Shown here: positions 1 through 7,830 of the stretch, one piece after another
Numbering within the stretch: the first letter of the stretch is position 1
Layout: the number at the start of each line of letters is the position of its first letter
NCBI GenBank assembly: GCA_009929525.1
Contig: SAAH01000021.1
Coordinates: forward strand, 1 to 43,183
Origin: Clostridia bacterium
GTDB taxonomy: Bacteria; Bacillota; Clostridia; Lachnospirales; Lachnospiraceae
Direction: 5' to 3'
DNA length: 43,183 nt
Notes under the pieces: generated by a model
Seen by the model: the letters and a program-made list of their open reading frames with translations, nothing else
Database searches by the model: none
What the model was told of the DNA's origin: nothing
Made by a program: the position numbers and the translations under genes

Positions 1-101
1 TTCACAATACTGTCTTTTCATTTTTTTCAAAAATAGGACAGATTGGTACTTTAGAAGAAGTTATCTCTTTTGAAATTACATTTTGCGGAAACTCAAGGTT
101 A

Positions 102-133
102 AAAAGTGCACAGCCGGTTAACTGTGCACTTTT
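102..133 (-). terminator. Terminator downstream of htpG
   Basis: A 12-bp perfect inverted repeat (102-113 and 122-133, core AGTGCACAG/CTGTGCACT) encloses an 8-nt loop. The A/T ends of the stem supply a T tract on either strand. It sits 53 bp beyond the htpG stop, so it most likely ends the htpG transcript. It could also serve a gene arriving from the left of the window. Confidence 0.85.
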
Positions 134-186
134 CTATATATACTTTATTTAATTTATACTGCAGTTTTCAAAAGTAACCTTGTATT

Positions 187-2256
187 CTACTTTGACAGCA
201 GCATCAGGATCTTATTACTTCTTGCGATGAATTTTGTCATCTCATCCGGACTAAGCTGCTTATGGGCGAGCATTGCCAGATCGTAAAGCTGTTCGCAGAT
301 CATAGGAACATTTTCGGTATCCTCTTTATGCTCTGCTACATACTGTACCAGCGGATGATTTGCATTCAGGATCAAAGCTGCACTGTTTGCTCCGCCAAAC
401 ATATTGGCATCCATACCATACCTTTTCATCATATCCTGCATACGGCGATTTTCTTCTGACAGAGTCATCATAGCTGAAATATTCTCATTTTTCAGTTTTT
501 CAACTTTGATTTCCATATTTTCCTGATTCAATGCCTTCTTGAATACTTCCGACAGGCTGTCTGTCATTTCTTTCAGATCTTCTCCTGATTCCTTGAAGTT
601 ATCTGTCAGATCTGCATCGATCCTCTGGAACTTCACTGTCCCATCTTTCTGTTCCACATTGGAGATAAAGTCAGAATCAATGATATGCTTCAGGATAACC
701 GCATCCATACCCTCTTCTTTAAACAGATTGATGTACTGGCTCTGCTGAACCTCATCTGTCACGTAGAAGATTGTTGTTTTTTCCGGCTCTTTTGCTGCAT
801 CTTCTGTCTTTGTTTCCTCGGTTTTTGTTTCTTCTTCTGAAGTTTCCTCAGCTTTTGTATCTTCCTTTTTATTCTCTTCGATGCAGTCCTTCAATGTGAG
901 ATATTTACCATCAAGATTCTTATACAGAATGTAATCATTCATCTTCTCGGAGAACTTCGCATCTTCGATACATCCAAATTTGATAAATGGATTGATATCA
1001 TCCCAATATTTTTCATAATCTTCTCTTGCTGTCTTGCACATTCCTGAAAGTTTATCCGCAACTTTTTTGCTGATATAATCAGAGATTTTCTTAACAAATC
1101 CGTCATTTTGCAATGCACTTCTGGAAACATTCAAAGGAAGGTCCGGACAGTCGATAACACCCTTTAATAACATCAGGAATTTCGGAATGACTTCTTTGAT
1201 ATTATCTGCAATGAATACCTGATTGTTATACAGTTTGATAGTTCCATCTATTGATTCATATTCTGAATTGATCTTCGGGAAATACAGGATACCTTTCAGA
1301 TTAAATGGATAGTCCATATTCAGATGGATCCAGAAAAGTGGCTCTTTATAATCATTAAATACTTTTCTGTAGAATGCTTTGTATTCCTCTTCCGTACATT
1401 CATTTGGATGTTTCATCCATAACGGATGAATATCGCTTAAGGATACCGGACGTTTATTGATTTTCACTTTGTCTTTTGCCGGAGAAACCTCGACAACTTC
1501 TTTTTCTCCGTTTTCATTCTCTTTCTCTTCTGTCTTTGCATCTTCATGGATATGTTCTACAACTACATCGTCATCTCTCAGATCTGACTCATCGATAGTC
1601 TCGTACTCCTGCTCAGCATTTTCCTTGGACAGGAAAATCTCGACCGGCATGAAAGAACAGTATTTTTGAATTACTTCACGGACTCTGTATTCATTGGAAA
1701 ATTCTACACTGTCCTCATTAAGATACAATGTGATCTCTGTACCGACTGTGGTCTTGTCACCGTCAGCCATATCATACTCTGTACCGCCGTCACAACTCCA
1801 GTGAACTGGTGTCGCACCTTCCTTATAGGACAAAGTATCGATCTGAACATCATCCGCAACCATGAATGCCGAATAAAATCCCAATCCGAAGTGACCGATG
1901 ATCTGGTCTTCGTTTGTCTTATCTTTATACTTCTCCAGGAATTCAGTTGCCCCTGAAAATGCGATCTGAGTGATATATTCTTCCACCTCATCTGCAGTCA
2001 TACCGATACCATTATCGATAAATTTTAATGTTTTCTTTTCCGGATCAACGATCACTTCAATCTTGGTTTTATAGTCATCCGGGAAAGAATATTCTCCCAT
2101 CATCTCAAGTTTTTTTAATTTTGTAATAGCATCACATCCGTTTGATACTAATTCTCGTACAAAGATATCGTGATCTGAATACATCCATTTCTTAATAATT
2201 GGAAAAATGTTATCACTGTTAATAGAAAGATTGCCATGCTTTGCTCCCATGGTCAT
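187..2256 (-). CDS. htpG: Molecular chaperone HtpG (Hsp90)
   Basis: Bacterial Hsp90, an ATP-driven dimeric cytosolic chaperone. The N-terminal GHKL ATPase domain shows RELVSNGCDA (34-43, with catalytic Glu35), DNGIGM (81-86) and GHFGLGFYS. Middle and C-terminal domains follow over 689 residues, longer than the roughly 625 of E. coli HtpG. The extra length includes two charged inserts: one around residues 232-265, and a Glu/Lys/Thr-rich stretch at about 460-495 recalling the charged linkers of eukaryotic Hsp90. The ATG at 2254-2256 has a good AAGGAGT site 4-5 bases upstream; a second in-frame ATG two codons later is also possible. It is monocistronic, with its own promoter, a CIRCE site and a terminator, so HrcA-controlled heat induction is expected. 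Confidence 0.97.
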   Translation of the reverse strand: MTMGAKHGNLSINSDNIFPIIKKWMYSDHDIFVRELVSNGCDAITKLKKLEMMGEYSFPDDYKTKIEVIVDPEKKTLKFIDNGIGMTADEVEEYITQIAFSGATEFLEKYKDKTNEDQIIGHFGLGFYSAFMVADDVQIDTLSYKEGATPVHWSCDGGTEYDMADGDKTTVGTEITLYLNEDSVEFSNEYRVREVIQKYCSFMPVEIFLSKENAEQEYETIDESDLRDDDVVVEHIHEDAKTEEKENENGEKEVVEVSPAKDKVKINKRPVSLSDIHPLWMKHPNECTEEEYKAFYRKVFNDYKEPLFWIHLNMDYPFNLKGILYFPKINSEYESIDGTIKLYNNQVFIADNIKEVIPKFLMLLKGVIDCPDLPLNVSRSALQNDGFVKKISDYISKKVADKLSGMCKTAREDYEKYWDDINPFIKFGCIEDAKFSEKMNDYILYKNLDGKYLTLKDCIEENKKEDTKAEETSEEETKTEETKTEDAAKEPEKTTIFYVTDEVQQSQYINLFKEEGMDAVILKHIIDSDFISNVEQKDGTVKFQRIDADLTDNFKESGEDLKEMTDSLSEVFKKALNQENMEIKVEKLKNENISAMMTLSEENRRMQDMMKRYGMDANMFGGANSAALILNANHPLVQYVAEHKEDTENVPMICEQLYDLAMLAHKQLSPDEMTKFIARSNKILMLLSK

Positions 2257-2320
2257 TCACACTCCTTTATTTTCTTTTTTTAGCAACTGCCATTTCTTTG
2301 CAGTTCCTTCACTGAATCTT

Positions 2321-2349
2321 ATAGTAATACGCAAAAAAGTAATTGTCAA
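2321..2349 (-). promoter_or_regulatory. Sigma-A-type promoter of htpG
   Basis: Read on the minus strand: TTGACA (2344-2349), a 17-bp spacer, then TACTAT (2321-2326). This is a near-consensus housekeeping promoter whose start would lie about 55 bases upstream of the htpG ATG. Confidence 0.85.
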
Positions 2350-2356
2350 GAAAAAA

Positions 2357-2383
2357 TTAGCACTCATTTGTCATGAGTGCTAA
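2357..2383. promoter_or_regulatory. CIRCE operator (HrcA site) upstream of htpG
   Basis: TTAGCACTC (2357-2365), nine bases, GAGTGCTAA (2375-2383) is an exact match to the CIRCE consensus bound by the heat-shock repressor HrcA. It lies 7 bp upstream of the htpG -35 box, not between promoter and start codon as at groE or dnaK in Bacillus. It also lies just downstream of the lacI-type gene stop, so htpG is the only plausible target. Confidence 0.93.
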
Positions 2384-2411
2384 TAATTTATGTTTTGTTT
2401 ATATTTTTCAG

Positions 2412-3392
2412 TTATGTAGTTCCCTGAAGCATCATCTGATAATCAAGCATTCGTTCTTTTCTGCCGCAGCCAGGGGATTCTATCATCTCAAGGAGCAGCT
2501 TTGCTGCCTCCGCACCGCTGGTCTGATAGCGGTAATGGACCGTCGTAAGTTTAGGCGTAAGTATATCTGCTACAACTCCATGACCTATCCCGCTCACCTT
2601 AATATCCTGAGGAACTTTTATCCCCCGTTCTTGTAAACAGGATATCGCACCAACTGCTATCATATCCGTTGCACAGAATACACTGTCTATCTTTTCCCCG
2701 GCATCCAACAGTTTCTCCATCCCCTCATGTCCTGCTTCCATGGTGAAATCCACCTCTATATATGGAATCTGTTCTATGAGGATACCTGATTCATTCAAAG
2801 CTTTCTTAACACCCTGTCGTCTTTTTTCTCCCGCTGCCTTATCAAATCTGTCCACACCAATATATGCCGGATATTTGCTTCCCGAACTTAACAGGTGCTT
2901 CATCATATCATAAGAAGCAGCAAAATCATTGTGATATACGCAGGAATAGGAACTTGTATGCTGTCCTACTATGACCACTGGAAACGGCATCTTTGATAAT
3001 GCTTCCCGATGGGCTTTCGTCAATACCGAAGCTGCCAGTATCAATCCGTCCACTTGACTGTGTTTGAAAGTCTCCAGCATATTAATTTCTTTTTTCATGC
3101 TTCTGTTAGAATTCATCAGCATAAAATTGTAATTTTCTTTTTCGAGTACTGAACTGATACCCGACAGGATCCTGGGGACTGCCTCCGAATCAAGCTGTGG
3201 AACAATAACCCCTATCCTTCGGCTTTTTTTTGTTCTCATCGCACGTGCATACTCAGATGGTTGATAATTTGTCTCCTCTATAACCTTCTTTATCCGTTCC
3301 CGTTTTTCCAGACTCAGGCTTCCCTGATTCATATAGCGGGATACTGCTGCACTTGAGACACCTGCCATCTTGGCGATTTCACTTATAGTCAT
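2412..3392 (-). CDS. LacI/GalR-family transcriptional regulator
   Basis: 326 residues. The N-terminal LacI helix-turn-helix is clear (ISEIAKMAGVSSAAVSRYMN, about 3-22), followed by the hinge region and a periplasmic-binding-protein-like effector domain (RRIGVIVPQLDS, VDGLILAAS, YIGVDR, DSVFCATDMIAVGAI). It is the second gene of an operon, starting 10 bp after the stop of the amylosucrase-like GH13 gene, with an AGGTGA ribosome site overlapping that stop. A perfect palindrome over the -10 box of the operon promoter (5419-5439) is a plausible binding site, giving substrate-responsive autoregulation. The effector is unknown; a sugar related to the GH13 substrate, such as sucrose, is a guess from context. 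Confidence 0.93.
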   Translation of the reverse strand: MTISEIAKMAGVSSAAVSRYMNQGSLSLEKRERIKKVIEETNYQPSEYARAMRTKKSRRIGVIVPQLDSEAVPRILSGISSVLEKENYNFMLMNSNRSMKKEINMLETFKHSQVDGLILAASVLTKAHREALSKMPFPVVIVGQHTSSYSCVYHNDFAASYDMMKHLLSSGSKYPAYIGVDRFDKAAGEKRRQGVKKALNESGILIEQIPYIEVDFTMEAGHEGMEKLLDAGEKIDSVFCATDMIAVGAISCLQERGIKVPQDIKVSGIGHGVVADILTPKLTTVHYRYQTSGAEAAKLLLEMIESPGCGRKERMLDYQMMLQGTT

Positions 3393-3402
3393 TCTCTGTC
3401 AC

Positions 3403-5391
3403 CTATTTTTTTATGAGCCAGTAACATCCATATGCCGGCATCTGAACTCCTCGTGCTTCCATTTCCTGTCCTGTGAGAAGATCTACATACATACCATCTT
3501 CTTCATTGATCCAGGCAACTTTATCAAATTCGCTGAAATTAAACAGCGCCACAAGTTTTTCTTTTCCCTTGCATTTTATTAATCCTAGTATGGAATCATC
3601 CCATGTGTCGATGGTCCATGAATCTGCATCCGCTGCAAATACTTCATGAGTATTACGAATAATCTCCATCTTATTAAGTTCATTGAATATCTGGGCAGGA
3701 ATCGTTCCATCAACATTTCTCTGTTCAGACTTTGCCCACTGGAACTTACCTCTGTGCAGATAGCGGGAATCATCCCATTTCTTTGGATCCTCATGATAAG
3801 AATAATCATTTTCCTGACCAATCTCATCCCCACTATAGATAACCGGTATGCCTGACTGAGTGAGCATATATGCATGGAGCATAAGATCAAAGCGTACTGC
3901 CTTCTTTACTGCTTCCTTGTCCATCTCATATGCAGCTTTTTCGATACCACACAGAGAAGCTGTAGTACCGCACTGGCGTGCATCACCTGAGGTTGGATCA
4001 TCATTATATAATTCGCCCCTTGCAAAAGAATTCGGGAACTTCCCGGTAAAGAATTCGCTCAGGTATCTCTTATGTGCAACTTCTTCTGTTCCAAACTGCT
4101 TCAGCCATTCATAATCGAGTCCCCAGCCGATGTCATCATGACATCTCAGATAATTCAAGAATACATAATCCTTCGGAAGTCCATTTACAATATCCATCTG
4201 ACGGCGCAGCAGACGTGCATCGCGTGTTGCAACGGTGTGCCATGTGGTAGCCATAGTTGTTACGTTGTATAACATGTGACATTCCGGTTTTTCTACTGTA
4301 CCAAAGTAAGGAACTACTTTTGCCGGCTCCATAACAACCTCACCAAGAAGTAAAACTCCAGGGCATACGATCTCACAGATCATACGCATGATTCTTACGA
4401 TGGTGTGTACCTGCGGAAGATTTCTGCAGTCTGTTCCCAGTTGTTTCCAGATATATGGAACTGCATCGATACGGATAACATCAATTCCCTTATTCGTAAG
4501 GTTCAGCATATTATATATCATTTCATTCATCACGATAGGATTCCAATAGTTAAGATCCCACTGATATGGATAAAATGTTGTCATCACGAACTTATTGATA
4601 TCGCCAAGCCAGGTGAAGTTTCCAGGTGCTGTCGTTGGAAACACCTGCGGCACTGTCTGCTCATATTTTGCCGGAATATCATAGCTGTCATAAAAGTAGT
4701 ATCTGTCCATATACTCTTTTTCTCCGGCTCTTGCTCTTTTTGCCCACTCGTGGTCTTCTGAAGTATGGTTCATAACAAAATCAAGACACAGACTTATGCC
4801 GTCTTTTCTGCACTCATCTGCCAGATGTTCCAGATCATCCATAGTACCGAGCTCTGGCTGCACTTTCCTGAAATCCGCAACTGCGTAGCCGCCGTCACTT
4901 CTTCCCTCCGGTGATTCCAAAAGAGGCATAAGGTGAAGATAATTCACATTACACTCACGAAGATAATCCAGTTTTTCTCTAACTCCATCCAGATTACCCG
5001 CGAATGCATCCACGTACATCATCATACCCAGGATATCATTTTTCTTATACCAGTTAGGGTTCTTCTCACGTATCCTGTCAAGCTCCTTCAGATCTGCTTT
5101 TCTGCCTGTGCTGATCTTCTTCAGATTGTCACACAGCTCATCAAACGCCCACTGCTGTCCCTGATATAACTCGCAGTACAGCCATTTGAGTTCATCATAA
5201 TGTTTTGCAAATCTCTTATCAAATTCTTTTTCCACTGGTTTCTCAGCCACTTTTTCTACCGGCTTTTCAACCACTTTCGTTATTTCTTTCTCTACAGGCT
5301 TCGCCATCTCCGGTTTGCCTTTCATTACATTCTGTGCCCCACCTTTTGCTGCCGACCGTCTTTCAAGTTCTTTTCTCTTTCTTGCTTTCAT
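3403..5391 (-). CDS. GH13 amylosucrase-like glucosidase/transglucosidase
   Basis: A 662-residue retaining GH13 enzyme that I match to the amylosucrase group (GH13 subfamily 4): LCLDFVMNHTSEDHEW, FPYQWDLNYWNP-like barrel strands and YLRCHDDIGW closely follow Neisseria amylosucrase. The inferred catalytic set is nucleophile Asp309 (VIRIDA), acid/base Glu351 (LLGEV) and the transition-state Asp at 419 (RCHDD). Amylosucrases and relatives split sucrose and either transfer glucose to alpha-glucans or hydrolyse or phosphorolyse it; which applies cannot be read here. There is no signal peptide, so it acts in the cytosol. The first 60 residues are unusual: basic, then PVEK-type repeats (about 32-57) that may form a charged helix. 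Start ATG follows GAGGAGAAGG. It heads the operon with the LacI-type gene. Confidence 0.88.
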   Translation of the reverse strand: MKARKRKELERRSAAKGGAQNVMKGKPEMAKPVEKEITKVVEKPVEKVAEKPVEKEFDKRFAKHYDELKWLYCELYQGQQWAFDELCDNLKKISTGRKADLKELDRIREKNPNWYKKNDILGMMMYVDAFAGNLDGVREKLDYLRECNVNYLHLMPLLESPEGRSDGGYAVADFRKVQPELGTMDDLEHLADECRKDGISLCLDFVMNHTSEDHEWAKRARAGEKEYMDRYYFYDSYDIPAKYEQTVPQVFPTTAPGNFTWLGDINKFVMTTFYPYQWDLNYWNPIVMNEMIYNMLNLTNKGIDVIRIDAVPYIWKQLGTDCRNLPQVHTIVRIMRMICEIVCPGVLLLGEVVMEPAKVVPYFGTVEKPECHMLYNVTTMATTWHTVATRDARLLRRQMDIVNGLPKDYVFLNYLRCHDDIGWGLDYEWLKQFGTEEVAHKRYLSEFFTGKFPNSFARGELYNDDPTSGDARQCGTTASLCGIEKAAYEMDKEAVKKAVRFDLMLHAYMLTQSGIPVIYSGDEIGQENDYSYHEDPKKWDDSRYLHRGKFQWAKSEQRNVDGTIPAQIFNELNKMEIIRNTHEVFAADADSWTIDTWDDSILGLIKCKGKEKLVALFNFSEFDKVAWINEEDGMYVDLLTGQEMEARGVQMPAYGCYWLIKK

Positions 5392-5418
5392 GGCCTTCTC
5401 CTCAATCGTATATTTTTG

Positions 5419-5439
5419 TAATCGATTTCATCTCGATTA
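5419..5439. promoter_or_regulatory. Palindromic operator of the GH13-lacI operon
   Basis: TAATCGA (5419-5425), seven bases, TCGATTA (5433-5439) is a perfect inverted repeat. The right arm overlaps the -10 hexamer of the minus-strand promoter, so a bound repressor would block polymerase. The downstream LacI-family protein is the natural candidate; the pairing is inferred from position. Confidence 0.65.
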
Positions 5440-5463
5440 TATCATACAGCATAAAAAATGCAA
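5436..5463 (-). promoter_or_regulatory. Promoter of the GH13-lacI operon
   Basis: Minus strand: TTGCAT (5458-5463), 16-bp spacer, consensus TATAAT (5436-5441). The predicted start is about 40 bases upstream of the GH13 ATG. Confidence 0.7.
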
Positions 5464-5475
5464 GCACTAAGATTA

Positions 5476-5829
5476 CTATTTTCTATTCGCATTTTCCTCA
5501 TCTTCTGATAACCCGTCTATCAGATCATTTACCAGTTTGCGATGTGCAGGTGTCATCTTCTCTATTTTTGCCAAATAGTGTATATACATATCTGACGTTT
5601 TCCCATAACGTGACATCGATTCATAACTATATTTGACTTCCGAATTACCTAATACATAATCTATCGACACTCCAAAATAATCTGCAATTTCTATCACAAG
5701 GCTGACTTTTGGGTCACATTCTCCTTTTTCTATCTTGCTGATCGTATTCTGAGAACAGCCCACATATGTTGCCAATGTTGTCTGGCTGATATTCTTTTGT
5801 TTTCTCAATTCCTTTACTCGTGTGCGCAT
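5476..5829 (-). CDS. XRE-family helix-turn-helix regulator
   Basis: 117 residues. Residues 3-58 form a Cro/C1-type helix-turn-helix (VKELRKQKNISQTTLATYVG, CSQNTISKIEKGECDP, ADYFGVSIDYVLG). The remaining 55 residues are a charged helical tail with no domain I recognise. It is a single gene with a GGGAGAG ribosome site, divergent from the PAP2 gene. An 18-bp palindrome at 5882-5899 about 50 bp upstream is a likely autoregulatory site. No toxin, phage gene or sporulation gene beside it reveals its target. Confidence 0.9.
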   Translation of the reverse strand: MRTRVKELRKQKNISQTTLATYVGCSQNTISKIEKGECDPKVSLVIEIADYFGVSIDYVLGNSEVKYSYESMSRYGKTSDMYIHYLAKIEKMTPAHRKLVNDLIDGLSEDEENANRK

Positions 5830-5881
5830 AAAGATGTCTCTCCCATTTTTCTTATTAGTTTACAGAAAAAACACCAAATTC

Positions 5882-5899
5882 TTACTCTGTACGGAGTAA
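5882..5899. promoter_or_regulatory. Palindrome upstream of the XRE gene
   Basis: TTACTC-TGTACG-GAGTAA is an inverted repeat with one central mismatch pair; a GGAGTA half site recurs at about 5914-5919. It lies in the 301-bp divergent region 5830-6130, about 53 bp upstream of the XRE start. The size and symmetry fit an XRE-type operator. Function is inferred from position only. Confidence 0.5.
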
Positions 5900-5975
5900 C
5901 GGAAAACATAGTTTGGAGTATTGTGTTTATAATTAAAATTCAAGTGCGATAATGTAAAATTTATGCGAGGATTTT

Positions 5976-6001
5976 CTTAAGAAATTATAATTTTTCTTAA
6001 G
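5976..6001. repeat. CTTAAG inverted repeat
   Basis: CTTAAGAAA (5976-5984) and TTTCTTAAG (5993-6001) flank an A/T-rich 8-base loop, ending 25 bp before the -35 box of the PAP2 promoter. It could be an operator or an AT-rich activator site. It lacks a GC-rich stem, so a terminator is unlikely. Confidence 0.4.
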
Positions 6002-6026
6002 CTTCTATGTTTCTTCCTGTATTCCT

Positions 6027-6055
6027 TTGATTTCGAAAATCATCTGTGCTATAAT
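6027..6055 (+). promoter_or_regulatory. Promoter of the PAP2 gene
   Basis: TTGATT (6027-6032), 17-bp spacer, TATAAT (6050-6055). The leader to the chosen ATG at 6131 would be about 70 bases. Confidence 0.75.
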
Positions 6056-6130
6056 CGCATATGATAAACGTAGAGTTATTACTGTTCATATTTTAGACAG
6101 ATGATATTTATATTGGAGGCGTATCTTAAT

Positions 6131-6787
6131 ATGATAAAGAAAAGCAAACGTCTGTTACCCGTTGTCTTATTTGGATGTTTCTATATGATATGCTTTGCCT
6201 GGCTTGAGCGTATGCCAGGCCCATATCACATTATCAGTTCCACTTTGGACCAGAAGATACCTTTTTGTGAATATTTTATAGTGCCTTATTTTCTATGGTT
6301 CTTTTACATAGCGGGCACTGTGATCTTTTTCATTTTCTTCAATGAAGACCAGGAAGAGTATTGGCATATCATGATCAATCTTGCTCTGGGTATGACATTA
6401 TTCCTGATCGTATCTTATGTATATCCAAACGGATTGATGATAAGACCAACTGAATTCCCACGGGATAACATATTCGTTACTATGGTAAAAATGCTGTATC
6501 AAAGTGACACATCGACCAATGTTCTTCCAAGCATCCACGTATATAACTCAGTGGCAGTATTCACTGCCATCAACAGTTGTAAGAAACTGCAGCCTTATAA
6601 AGCAGTTCGTGCAGGTTCATTTGTATTGACCACATTGATCGTTCTTTCTACGATGTTCCTGAAACAGCATTCCATACCGGATGTTGCCACAGGTATAACA
6701 TTCAGTGTTGCTTCTTACGTGATGATCTACAAAGTTCATGCCCGTTCTACAGCAAAGGCAAAAGAAAAAGGACCAGCTCGAAGCTGA
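6131..6787 (+). CDS. PAP2-superfamily membrane phosphatase
   Basis: 218 residues. A hydrophobic protein with about five or six membrane segments. It carries phosphatidic acid phosphatase-type motifs: PSIHVYNSVA (the PSGH-like motif) and, near the C-terminus, SxxxKQHSIPDVATG (the H-xxx-D motif). Family members dephosphorylate lipid phosphates such as phosphatidate or undecaprenyl pyrophosphate, or transfer head groups; the substrate is not determined. I start it at 6131, since GGAGGC at 6115-6120 is correctly spaced for this ATG, whereas the earlier ATG at 6101 lies before the ribosome site. The last dozen codons also form one arm of the terminator. Confidence 0.82.
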   Translation: MIKKSKRLLPVVLFGCFYMICFAWLERMPGPYHIISSTLDQKIPFCEYFIVPYFLWFFYIAGTVIFFIFFNEDQEEYWHIMINLALGMTLFLIVSYVYPNGLMIRPTEFPRDNIFVTMVKMLYQSDTSTNVLPSIHVYNSVAVFTAINSCKKLQPYKAVRAGSFVLTTLIVLSTMFLKQHSIPDVATGITFSVASYVMIYKVHARSTAKAKEKGPARS

Positions 6788-6803
6788 TCCTTTTTCTTTT
6801 GCC
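6757..6803. terminator. Bidirectional terminator between PAP2 and glycosyltransferase genes
   Basis: A 16-bp perfect arm (6757-6772 and 6788-6803, GGCAAAAGA.../...TCTTTTGCC) continues into a CAGCT/AGCTG inner stem with one mismatch. The left arm lies inside the 3' end of the PAP2 coding sequence. The A and T runs allow termination in both directions for these convergent genes. Confidence 0.85.
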
Positions 6804-6807
6804 TTAT

Positions 6808-7824
6808 TTAGTTAAATCCATATATTTTCTGAACAACTTTATATGCTGCAACAGACACCTGCCTTCCACCTTTTCCAGGCAGATTACAAAGCCTTCCCAA
6901 AAGGCTGACTCTGACACAAAAATATACTTTCCTGTCAGCCGCCTTCATATAGTGCCACAGATCAACTTTCTTTTGATAACTTTCCTCTGTTTTTGCCTGG
7001 ATAAGAAAGATACTCGAAACAGTTGTGATCATGATCAGCATATGCAGCATGTAGTTTCTCTGATTCTTATGAAGATTTTTTTGCTGGGCGATATGATCGA
7101 TCATTAATTTATTGACCAATAACTGCTGGTCGATTCTTCCGATCATAACATTTTCGCTGACGCTTTGGCCTTCCCGTCCGATATAATACCTATATAGATT
7201 CACATCCAGGTAATACATCGTATTAACAAAGGACAGCGGCACAAAGGCCACCAGATTATCCACATAAAATGTATGCTCCGGCAGTTCCAGCCCACATGTA
7301 TGAAGCAGCTCCGTACGATAGATCATCGAATGCATCAGCAGATAGTGGCTGTTTCCCAGCGGGCCGACCTCGTCCCATCCAAAAATCTTATCTTTTGGCA
7401 GAGCTGTACGGTAACGCATCACTGTCTTATGTTTTGCCCCAACCTTCTCATATACGTAATTGCATATCAGGAGATCCAGCGTCCGGGGGCCTCCAATACA
7501 TTTCTTCAAAACATCTATCGCCTTATGGTATGCCTCTTCATTCAGCCAGTCATCACTGTCGACCACTTTAAAATACAAGCCTGTCGCATGAGCAAGTCCA
7601 GTATTGACCGCCCCGCCATGTCCTTTATTCTCCTGGTGGATTGCTTTGACTATTCCGGGATACTTTTCTTCATACTCTTTAGCGATCTTAAGAGTATCAT
7701 CTTTTGACCCATCATCGACCACCAAAATCTCTACATCATCTCCGCCTTTTAGCAAAGACTCAATACATGTCCTCATGTACTCCTGTGAATTATAACAGGG
7801 TACTGCTATACTCAATACTTTCAC
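6808..7824 (-). CDS. Family 2 glycosyltransferase
   Basis: 338 residues. A GT-A fold begins at the N-terminus: LSIAVPCYNSQEYM (4-17), the nucleotide-binding VVDDGS, NKGHGGAVNTGL, and the metal-binding VDSDDW. These are typical of GT2 enzymes that move a sugar from a nucleotide donor to a polysaccharide or lipid acceptor on the cytosolic membrane face. There is no clear membrane anchor. The start is GTG (7822-7824), whose ribosome site lies in the 3' end of mutY 6 bp away, so translation is probably coupled to mutY. Donor and acceptor are unknown. Confidence 0.9.
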   Translation of the reverse strand: MKVLSIAVPCYNSQEYMRTCIESLLKGGDDVEILVVDDGSKDDTLKIAKEYEEKYPGIVKAIHQENKGHGGAVNTGLAHATGLYFKVVDSDDWLNEEAYHKAIDVLKKCIGGPRTLDLLICNYVYEKVGAKHKTVMRYRTALPKDKIFGWDEVGPLGNSHYLLMHSMIYRTELLHTCGLELPEHTFYVDNLVAFVPLSFVNTMYYLDVNLYRYYIGREGQSVSENVMIGRIDQQLLVNKLMIDHIAQQKNLHKNQRNYMLHMLIMITTVSSIFLIQAKTEESYQKKVDLWHYMKAADRKVYFCVRVSLLGRLCNLPGKGGRQVSVAAYKVVQKIYGFN

Positions 7825-7830
7825 CTTATC

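Noticed and set aside
1-101. Weak CTGTC/GACAG hairpin with T-rich loop near the left edge
   Set aside because: Only five paired bases around a long loop. Too weak to call a terminator, and no gene end is visible beside it.
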